A DNA stretch of 64,000 nt from Bactericera cockerelli (lineage: Eukaryota; Arthropoda; Insecta; Hemiptera; Triozidae). A program made the position numbers and the translations under genes. Positions 55,370-64,000 of this stretch are shown here, one piece after another (within the stretch, counting starts at the first letter, position 1; each line of letters opens with the position of its first letter). Under the pieces are notes generated by a model. The model was not told the origin of the DNA. It saw only the letters and a program-made list of their open reading frames with translations, and searched no databases. The stretch is from NCBI GenBank assembly GCA_024516035.1, contig CM044961.1, positions 7,225,928-7,289,927 on the forward strand, written 5' to 3'.

Positions 55370-57460
55370 GTAAGTAGGTACACTATATTTCTCATGGCCC
55401 TTAGGATAGATTATGCAGGTTGTAGTTGAAAAGCCTTTGAAGGGCATTTACCTTTCTATTCTATGTCTTCTATTCTGCATGTAAGAAGAGTCCTTAGGCA
55501 GCTCTGTTTTAATTGTAATTTTAAGGGGTTCTCTCATCAATTTGGATTAAAAGTAATAAATAAAATTGATTAAAACCCATGCTTTTCTCTTTGCTGAATA
55601 CATCCCTAGGTACTTGTTTTTGATGTGTATTTTTCTATAATTTCAGTTTAAAAAAAATAGGTAGTTACCTACTAACATATTTTTATAGCTTAAATATAAT
55701 TATTATTCCAGATAGATAATATTTGGCACTTAAAAAGGCAATAAACAGATAATTTGCATAATTGCTTGCACACCTCTTTCTTCCAAATTTTATGACCAGA
55801 TGCCCTTCCTCAATTCCTCACATGCACCCTGTGTTTTGGTTTTGTGGCCTGACAGGGCGAGTTCTTGATTTGTTTAACCCCCCAGTGTGACAAATATTAC
55901 ACCTTGCTCTATCATGTTAGAAATGCAATGTTTTTTTCTTCTCTTTAATGTCACTTTCAACTGCATGGTCATGTCATGACAGGTAAGTTACCCTCCATTC
56001 ACAGGAAACTCACAAACCTGCTACCCACATTAACCTCACCCAGCCTGGGTCAAGTCAAAATGCCAGTATCACAAAGTCTTCACCTTGCTGGACATTGCTA
56101 AAAAAATTGATAACATTGAAAATCATTAGCTGAATTTGACTATGTATGCCTATGTATCTATTTTTATTAGTGACATCATAGGTGTGTATTTTTGGCAAGC
56201 ACCTTCTGTTTGTTTATTACTCACATGTTTTGTGTGTTTGACAGGGGTGAAGTTTTGTAAGGTGTACACTATACATGAAAAAATCATGGTATCATTATTA
56301 AATCCAATCAAAGAACCAAGTTTTCTTTGTATTTAATTTCTTTACTTTTTTAGGGACTTTATTATCCATTAAATCATTAAAAGGGAATTTTTTCAAATGG
56401 AAATCACACCCTTGCTCTTGAATTTGAGAGTTATTAAAACATTTGGCCAAATATTCTGAGCACTTTATTCCTACTTTGTGTTTTTCTATAATTATGCGTA
56501 TATTCTATGACTGACATACTTCATTTTTTTTTATTTTTAATCTGGACAGTTATTATGACTTGTGAACAAATTTTCTCTTACTTTCCTCCACCCCTGAGAC
56601 TCTAAATGACTTTGTATGCATCTGCCAATGTTCCTATATCATTTTATTTACTTAAAGGTATATATATATGTATCTAAATATGCAATTAGCCAAGGTAAAG
56701 TCAGGGTCCTTTTACATATTTGAATTCCATGCTAATTCAAGCCTCTGTTATTGAACTCGAATACATATCATGATACTATTGCCATGCCTAAGATGTATTA
56801 AATTAATGTTTACAAGCAAATACCTAATGCCAATCAATGTGTTTACAATTTTTTATTTGGATAAACTCATCTGATAGACAAAATCTGTCCTTACTAGAGG
56901 GCAGAGTTATTGCCTATAATAATCTTTTCCACCCAACCCAACAACTGTTGAGCTTGGATGTAACTCTCCTAATCAGCTTGGATGTAACTTTGCAAGTTTT
57001 CCGGAAAAAGAACTAATAAATAACAGCAAGACAGATCAAATGAGACTGATTTGTCTTGTTTACTTAGCCCTTATTTACAGGGTGTTAGGTAAGTAAAAAA
57101 TTAAAGAAAAAAAATATCTGATCCAACAAAATAAATCGAATGCATGACATAGAAATACTTCTTCCTTGTACAACTTCCTCAACAGTTTTCTCTAAAACAA
57201 GTAAACATGGATGACAAAAAAAAAGTATGACGCAGACAACAGGGAGGCAGGGTCACAGAAAAGACAAAGGGTGCTCCATTAGACGCAGTGGCACAAAACA
57301 CAGGTAGCAGGCACCTTGCTGCAGGGGCACAATGTAAAGAGACATAATCCCAGCAGGTGTCCCCTTAGAATTGCCCAACAGAGGTGGATGGAGGGAAAAT
57401 AAAGAAAGATATACAGAGAAAGTATACCTAATTAAAATTAAAAGTATACAGTATAAAATT
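55370..57460 (+). other. PGAP1 intron 1, first part
   Basis: A repeat fragment lies at 55945-56060 (TTTCAACTGCATGGTCATGT, ACCTCACCCAGCCTGG) and an inverted family B body at about 56888-56942. I looked for a second PGAP1 exon and found none. Confidence 0.55.
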
Positions 57461-57464
57461 CGAA

Positions 57465-57700
57465 TCCCCTCGCCGACAAAAAATTGTATTCAAAATTTGG
57501 TTACCTACAGTTGTTTTTAAGGGATACCTTCTGGTGCGCTTCTGTTGACCCAGAACCTAATGGGAAGTATTGTGCACTTCTCGCCCATCAGAGGTGAGGC
57601 ATACTACGGGATGGGCAGGCTACAACACAGACCACAAGCGTATACAGTAGCTCCTATTTCATGGCTACAAAATAAAAAAAGGGCTGTGAAACACTGTGAA
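57465..57700 (+). repeat. SINE family C
   Basis: Remains of the head, then GGGATACCTTCTGGTGCGCT and CTACAACACAGACCACAAGC, and the tail GGCTGTGAAACAC. Confidence 0.75.
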
Positions 57701-57789
57701 AATAACAAAGCATTTATGGAATCAGTGAATCACTCGTAGATACAAAATCAAAGCATTCAAAGAATCAGTAAAGCACTCAAATTCAAACA

Positions 57790-58520
57790 ATGTATTTTTC
57801 TCATCGACATGTTTTTCAGAAACACCTATCTGATTTGGAGAAAAACCTCCAACATTTATTAACACTTTCCGTGCCGGAGACTCATTTTGAAATTATTGCC
57901 CAGTGCCGTAGCGATATTTACCATTTGGTAACACCGGCACAGGCTTAAATTTTTTTGAAGTTTTTCTTGTTCTGTGCCGGTGTTACCATTTGGTAACACT
58001 ATTCCATGTAAGGTGTTACCAAAAGGTAACACCGGGGTCGAAAAGTAGATGTCTTTGGTGTTATCGGTGTTACCAAACGGTAACACCATTTTCCTGAACA
58101 GGTGTTACCAAACGGTAACACCGGCACGGAAAGTGTTAATTATTACCTACCTACTTATGTGTTTTCAAACACCCAATTCTCTTTAAGGTGTTAACTCTTC
58201 AATTGTAAATAATGTGTTTTCACAGTGAAGTGTTTTCAGAAACACCTATCTGATCGGGAGGAAAACATCGAATACTTATCTTTTAGTTGTTTTACAACAC
58301 TTCAATTTCAAATAATGTGTTTTTCACAAAGATGTGTTTTCAGAAACACCTTTCTGATAGGGAGAAAAACATCGAACACTTATTAATTATTACCTTTTTA
58401 TGTGTTTTGGTGGGGAAAGACTTTCTTTGGGATTGGTAGGCAAGGTCATTCCATACAGTCATAAAACCAAACACTAATTACTTATTTACGTGTTTTCAAA
58501 CACCTATTTCTCTTTTAGGA
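57790..58520 (+). repeat. Locally repeated GTGTTTTCAGAAACACC units
   Basis: Five related stretches begin TGTTTTTCAGAAACACCTAT or TGTGTTTTCAAACACC, at about 57808, 58156, 58230, 58338 and 58490. Each has a short inverted repeat (GTGTTT/AAACAC). Most continue with GGAGAAAAACATCGAA. The TTAA element at 57859 sits in the first. Confidence 0.7.
57859..58139. mobile_element. piggyBac-like TTAA MITE with five palindromes
   Basis: It runs from TTAACACTTTCCGTGCCGG to CCGGCACGGAAAGTGTTAA. Inside are five copies of GGTGTTACC-N4-GGTAACACC or close variants, at about 57918, 57978, 58013, 58066 and 58102. Confidence 0.92.
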
Positions 58521-59034
58521 AACTACCTACATATAGGAAATCTGAAAGTTTGAGACTACAGCGAATGGTCTTATATTGACCCTTAAATTCCCTAATTAAT
58601 GATGAAAAAATACTCCCGATCCTAACATTTGACTGCCCCAAAACAATAACTGGCCCCTATAGAGGAAATAGAGATAAAAATCTGACTTTGGGTTTGAATT
58701 TTAAAAAAAATTAGCTTTGTGGAAACCGAGAGCGCTATCCAATTTGCTACGGTGCCTATTTTGTCACATAAATAGATAAAATCAGTAACAGTTAACAGGA
58801 TTCACACTGGAATATCAGATCAGTAATTTCATAGGTGACTAGGCTTTGGTATATAATTATAGATGAGGAAAGATGTGAAAGTTAGAATCAAACAGATCAA
58901 TATTTTTCATGGTTGACGGAGTTCAGCAGTGCTGTGTATTGTAGACCTCACTGAAAATATAAATCTAAAATTAGGTTTGGTGTTGCAAGGAATCAATGTG
59001 AAAGTTAGAATCAAACAACCTCTGTTAGAATCAT

Positions 59035-59470
59035 TTTTCTGTTAATCACTTATGTGATATCACAACTACTCAAACTCGCTTTACTAAATCTCCGCTGAAG
59101 CCGGGACTTGAACCACCGACCTTCAGGTTACAAGTCCGCCGCCTTATCAATAGAGCTACTGAGGTCTGTATGTATTAGGTACTGATCAAGGAATTTAAAA
59201 AAAGTTTTAAATGTCACAAACAGGTGAGAAGTAGGTATTTTGTAGATAAGAGACACATTATGTCTGTCCCGGTAGCTCAGTGGTAAAGGCGGCACTCTGT
59301 GAATCCAAAGATTCCAGAGGTCGTGGGTTTGAAACCCAACCGGGACATGACAAGTTATACTCCCATTTAGGATTTTTACCACGTAATAATATGTCTTGGG
59401 CTTACTGCTGAAATAATGGGACTTTAATAGTTCTAATCGGGCAGTATAAATTAGACGATATTATTATACC
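59035..59470. repeat. SINE family A (-) and family B (+)
   Basis: An inverted family A copy lies at 59035-59168. A family B copy at 59268-59465 has head TCCCGGTAGCTCAGTGGTAA and ends CAGTATAAATTAGACGATAT. Confidence 0.75.
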
Positions 59471-59684
59471 CAGTATTCACGTACCTATTCAGTATTTGGT
59501 AGTTTTGGTAGGCTTTGTTTGTCAACGAATTGGCCATGCATTGGAAGCAAGCAAGAAGGTTTGGTAATCAGGCATAACGCCAGAATGTCATGTACCAATA
59601 ACTGTTTCACAATGTTCCTTGGTCTCACTAACTGATACCCAATGGAAATTCTCTTGCAAGATATCTTACCATTGGTAGTCAAGT

Positions 59685-60235
59685 GGTTGATAATAATAAT
59701 AATAACACTCTTTAGTGGAAGGTAACCACCAGGCAAGGTTAATGCTCAAAGCATTTTCTACCACCTTACCCTCAGAGTCTCATTATTATGTGGTCACAAG
59801 ACGTTTTATTATGTGGTAAAAATCCCAAATAAGAGGATAACTTGTCATGGCTGGGTTTCGAACCCGCGACCACTGGAATCTCTAGATTCAGAGAGTGCCG
59901 CCGCCTTTACGACTCAGCTACCGGGACATACGATGATAAGTTGCATTGCGATGCATTCGCTGTATTACACAGAATAAAATGAATTAGCTTATGACGCCTA
60001 GGAAGGGTTTAGTATATACAGTGTGGTCCAGAAAACTTTCCCCTTGTAAGTGGATGGACACGTGGTTGTCTTTTCAATATAAAGTTAAAGTTATAATATT
60101 TGTGTTAATCACTTTCGTGATATCACAACTACTCAAACTCAAATTACTAAATCTACGCTGAAACCGGAACTTGAACCACCGACCTTCAGGCTACAAGTCC
60201 GCTGCCTTACTGATCAAGCTACTGAGGTCTTTTCA
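59685..60235 (-). repeat. SINE families D, B and A, inverted
   Basis: A family D tail lies at about 59685-59800 and family B at 59805-59931. Family A at 60085-60229 is flanked by an imperfect duplication, TCTTTTCAATATA and TCTTTTCATTATA. Confidence 0.7.
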
Positions 60236-60639
60236 TTATACTCGAGGCAATTATTTTAAACGTCTATAAACGGAAGGCAGACTTAGGACCAAATTATAAA
60301 ACAGGATCACAGTTAAGATAAGTGGACACCATACCTTAACTTTTCTATTACCTTAACTTTTCAAGAAGGGGGCCGAGATTTTTTTATATTAATTTTTCGA
60401 TTAAATTTCGATAGTCTTTCAATTCGAGTCCTGTAAAAAAAAATTGTAACTCGAGACGAGACTTGTATTACTATTATGATTATTGTTTTTATTATTATTA
60501 CTATTACTATATTATTATTGTTATTATACAACTCTTTATTAGGTATAGATAAAGTAAAATATTCACAGTACAGTTCCATGAAATTATAAAGAAAAAATAT
60601 ATAGATTGAACAAAGTAACAAGAACAAAAAAGAGAATAA

Positions 60640-61475
60640 AGCTAATGTCCTACCTATAAAGGGCGGGGTTATTGTCTGTGGCAATCTCTTCCAGCCAACC
60701 TTTTTGTATTTTGTTTGAAAAAAGTCTTAAACATAATACTATTATGTGTCAGAGAAAAGGGTAGCCACACTGCGACCTCTTTTCGAGACATCCTGTTTTG
60801 TTAATGTGTCTAAAACGGAGATACGTCGTACGTCATTATGTTAATATGAACGTCCGGAACACCACGTGACCGTAGCCTAACGGAAGGTGAGGCAGACAGC
60901 ATGTTGAAATAATGAAATTGCTTCAAATATTTATTTTTTTGCTTCTTCAAAAAGCAGGCTACAACACAGACCACAAGCGTCTACAGTAGCTCCTGTTTCA
61001 TGGCTACGAAATAAAAAAGACTGTAAAACACTCATCTTTAAAAAAAAATCATTTTTTTAAGGACAAAGAATTAAGGTGGTAAAAGAAAGAGATGGAGACC
61101 AAAAATGAGATAGAGAGAATGGTGAGAAGGACCTAAGAGAAAAAAACTGGAGAAAAGTAGACGCACTTAAAATGTAGAAAATTTTGGAAAGAAAGGATTC
61201 ATGAGGGGCAAGGACTTCGATTGTTATAGAGTTATAGAACTCTCTTTAAAATATTTAAATAATAATAACAACACTCTTTAGTGGAAGGTAATCACCAGGC
61301 GAGGTTAATGCTTAAAGCATTTTCTACCACCTTACCCTCAGAGTCTTATTATTATGTGGTCACAAACTCAAATTAATGATGAAAAATTCATGCACTGGGT
61401 GGGATTCAAACCAACGGATCCCTACGCTACCTGGATTACCAGACTAGCGCGTTAACCACTTGACTACCAGTGCAC
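60640..61475. repeat. Mixed SINE and LINE remnants
   Basis: It contains an inverted family B body (60640-60705), a family C tail (60950-61040), a scrap whose frame reads KRWRPKMR as at the end of RTE-type LINE proteins (61075-61205), and an inverted family D SINE (61256-61475). Confidence 0.55.
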
Positions 61476-61668
61476 GACTGTGTTCATTAAAAAAAACATG
61501 GGGCAAATGTCGACCCTTAAGTAGGTTCGGGAAAAGGCAGATTGAAAAAAAGAAGAGAGGTGGGGGTGGGGGCAAAAGGTGGAAGAAGTCAAGAAGAATC
61601 GATTGACACCAAAAAATCGAAGCCAGTACGGTTACAGAGTTATAACAAATTCTTGCTTATTTCCCTAG

Positions 61669-64000
61669 ACCTTCTTCATCACATGTGGTGTAGCTAATAG
61701 TTATACTCACGTTGAAACAAGGCACGATCTGTCTTCTGATCATTCACCCCTGGTTCTAACCCTTTCTGCATCGGTGATAACAAAAAATAAACCAGCAAGA
61801 CTTACCTCCCCAAGAACAGACTGGGAAACATTTAAATGGTTTATTGAAGACAAAATAAATATCAAACTAAGCTTAAAAAGCAATGACGATGTTGACAATG
61901 CAGCTCAGTACCTGACCACTCTTATACAAGAAGCTGCAATCTTTGCTACACCTCAAACCCGGCAGAAAGAAGAACACTTGAACTTACCAAAACATATAAG
62001 AGACCTGATTGCTGAAAAAAGAAGAATGAGAAATAAATGGCAAACACAGAGAAATCCATACGACAAAAGAATACTCACCAGCCTTACAAGAAAACTTACC
62101 TCGCTGCTTCATAAAAGACACAACGATGCACTTGGAAACTTTTTGACATCTCTCTCTATAAATGACAATTCTTTATGGACCGCAACTAAGGGACTCGAGA
62201 GGCCTCACAATCATGTGTCACCAATGAGAAATGCATCTGAACAATATGTAAGATCAAATGAGGAGAAAGCTAAATTATTTGGTGATCATCTGTGTTCAGT
62301 TTTCCAGCCATTTCCACCTGACCACGATGCAGACATGGACGAACAAACAAACATACAACAATTTCTGGAAGTTCCATGCCAGATGGCAATGCCTATTAAA
62401 GCAATTTCACCTTCTGAAATTAAATTTGCCCTAAGAAACATTAAAAAGAACAAGGCACCTGGATACGATATGATAACTGGGAAGATTCTTCAGGAGTTAC
62501 CAGACAAAGGAATTCTACTTATTACATACATCTTCAATGCAATGCTGAGACTTACTTACTGGCCCCTTATTTGGAAGTATGCAGAGATCTTAATGATCCA
62601 GAAACCAAATAAGCCTCCCGAAGAAGCTTCCTCGTATCGTCCAATCAGCCTTCTCCCATCATTGTCAAAACTATTTGAGAGAATATTCCTCAAGAGATTG
62701 ATGCAAGATGATTTTGCAAATAACATCATTCCTGACCACCAGTTTGGCTTTCGATCTGCCCATTCAACTATTCAGCAAGTTCACCGTGTAGTAAATGTTA
62801 TTGCATCAACACTAGAAGAGAAAAGCCACTGCTCAGCAGCGTTTCTAGACGTTACGTCAGCATTTGATAAAGTGTGGCATACTGGTCTATTGCATAAAAT
62901 AAAAACACTTCTTCCTCAACCCCACTACTTGTTGCTTAGATCGTACCTCTCAGATCGCTTCTTCAGAGTCAAACATGATGACCACTACTCAGACTATCAT
63001 TCTATTAAAGCCTCAGTACCCCAAGGTAGCGTCCTTGGCCCTTTCTTGTACGTCTTGTATACTCGTGACCTGCCAAGAACAGATGAAACCATGATTGCCA
63101 CTTTTGCAGATGATACTGCCGTTTTGTGTAAAAACCAAGACCCTACCAAAGCATCAGATTGTCTGCAAAACTACCTCATTGAACTTCAAAAATGGCTTAA
63201 AACTTGGCGTATCCATGTCAATGAATCTACAATACATGTGACATTTACTACAAGAACTACAAACTGTCCTCCAGTTGTCCTTAACAACAAACTCATACCA
63301 CAAGACGACAAAGTGCGATATCTCGGTATCCATCTAGATCGAAAACTTACCTGGAAACACCACATCTCTACAAAGAAAGATCAGCTAAAGCTAAAGCACA
63401 ACAAAATGTATTGGCTCCTAGGACCTAAATCCAAAGTCTCAATCCAGAACAAGATCCTCCTGTACAAAATGGTACTCAAGCCAGTCTGGACTTACGGAAT
63501 CGAGCTCTGGGGCTGTGCAAAACCATCAAACATCAACATCATCCAGCGGTTCCAATCTAAAGTGCTCAGAAACATCCTCGGTGCACCATTCTTTGTTTCA
63601 AACAAGACCATCCACGATGACTTAAAGATACCATTTGTTGCTGATGAAATAAAATCCCGACCACTGAACTACCAAAAGCGGATCCCTAACCATGAGAACC
63701 ACCTGATCCGAAACCTAAATCAACCTGTCTCAAACAACAGACGACTCAAAAGAACGTGGCCTACTGATCTGTTCCAGTGATTTGATTGAGAAACGTCTGA
63801 ATCACTGCTCAGGATGTTTGGTTTGCCTGAAACACCTGGACTGGCTGAAAAACAGTGTGATCTTTATTCGGGTTAGTTCGTAAAGCACAAGATGTGCAAT
63901 AGATACTGTTTTGCAGCTTCATCCTGGGTCTTGGTAAACTTTGCATCTTGGGAATTGATCCAGAAGTCATCATATATGCAAAGTGCATAAATAATATTGG
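61669..64000 (+). mobile_element. 5'-truncated Jockey-type LINE with intact RT frame
   Basis: The frame opens near 61669 inside the end of the endonuclease (FITCGVANSYTHVE, DLSSDHSPLVLTL) and continues without interruption to TGA at 63778-63780. RT blocks are NKAPGYDMITGKIL, YRPISLLPSLSKLFERI, AFLDVTSAFDKVWHTGLL, SVPQGSVLGPFLYVLYT, ATFADDTAVL and YLGIHLDRKLTWK. It lies in PGAP1 intron 1 in sense orientation. The 3' UTR reaches the window end. Confidence 0.9.
61774..63780 (+). CDS. Reverse transcriptase (Jockey-type LINE ORF2, partial)
   Basis: The 668-codon frame begins at a GTG only because of how the frame was cut; the true ORF begins upstream in the missing endonuclease. It encodes the full RT domain with FADD active site and the C-terminal region (ILLYKMVLKPVWTYGIELWG). 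The absence of any stop or frameshift over 2 kb suggests a young copy, but the missing 5' end makes it non-autonomous. Confidence 0.88.
   Translation: MITKNKPARLTSPRTDWETFKWFIEDKINIKLSLKSNDDVDNAAQYLTTLIQEAAIFATPQTRQKEEHLNLPKHIRDLIAEKRRMRNKWQTQRNPYDKRILTSLTRKLTSLLHKRHNDALGNFLTSLSINDNSLWTATKGLERPHNHVSPMRNASEQYVRSNEEKAKLFGDHLCSVFQPFPPDHDADMDEQTNIQQFLEVPCQMAMPIKAISPSEIKFALRNIKKNKAPGYDMITGKILQELPDKGILLITYIFNAMLRLTYWPLIWKYAEILMIQKPNKPPEEASSYRPISLLPSLSKLFERIFLKRLMQDDFANNIIPDHQFGFRSAHSTIQQVHRVVNVIASTLEEKSHCSAAFLDVTSAFDKVWHTGLLHKIKTLLPQPHYLLLRSYLSDRFFRVKHDDHYSDYHSIKASVPQGSVLGPFLYVLYTRDLPRTDETMIATFADDTAVLCKNQDPTKASDCLQNYLIELQKWLKTWRIHVNESTIHVTFTTRTTNCPPVVLNNKLIPQDDKVRYLGIHLDRKLTWKHHISTKKDQLKLKHNKMYWLLGPKSKVSIQNKILLYKMVLKPVWTYGIELWGCAKPSNINIIQRFQSKVLRNILGAPFFVSNKTIHDDLKIPFVADEIKSRPLNYQKRIPNHENHLIRNLNQPVSNNRRLKRTWPTDLFQ

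Overview
This window is eukaryotic nuclear DNA from an animal, almost certainly an insect. It is AT-rich. The genes are split by GT-AG introns of 0.2 to 7 kb, and the introns are packed with tRNA-derived SINEs, 5S-rRNA-derived SINEs, CR1/Jockey-type LINE copies, piggyBac-like TTAA elements and fold-back elements. A hemipteran-type insect is my guess from repeat style only. A 100-base run of N at 18901-19000 marks a scaffold join of unknown true size.

Layout. (1) 868-16870, + strand: nine exons from the central and C-terminal part of PGAP1, the ER inositol deacylase that remodels GPI anchors. Several introns carry tandem arrays grown out of the exon edges. (2) 18559-18729: an orphan coding exon I cannot identify, then the gap. 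(3) 21472-31850, + strand: nine exons of a lysosomal-type beta-mannosidase (GH2). About the first 290 residues are missing, so the 5' part is lost at or near the gap. (4) 34142-48520, + strand: a complete eight-exon PRPP-synthetase-associated protein. Its seventh intron contains a nearly full-length but broken LINE (about 41.5-47.75 kb) with a polyglutamine tract and an esterase-like domain. (5) 53053-54519, - strand: an intact single-exon ALG11 mannosyltransferase. (6) 55220-55369, + strand: the first coding exon of a PGAP1, head-to-head with ALG11 across about 700 bp. Its intron runs to the window end and contains a 5'-truncated Jockey-type LINE with an intact RT reading frame (61669-63780).

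Three genes have roles in glycan metabolism. ALG11 adds alpha-1,2-mannose to the lipid-linked oligosaccharide at the ER. PGAP1 trims GPI anchors in the ER. Beta-mannosidase removes the last mannose of N-glycans in the lysosome. PRPSAP belongs to nucleotide metabolism. PGAP1 appears as 3' exons at the left and exon 1 at the right. Either there are two PGAP1 copies, or the sequence left of the gap really belongs to the right of this window.

The most unusual signal is repeated tandem amplification of exon boundaries. In PGAP1 a 5' splice site is present in 3 copies (1976-2085), another in 24 copies (4364-5246) and another in dozens of copies over 3.4 kb (8933-12300). A whole 3' splice site, with TACTAAC branch point, is present in 11 copies (6260-7647). 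Smaller examples sit at 13052, 14761 and 38516. In PRPSAP the stop-codon junction is repeated about six times (48496-48910).
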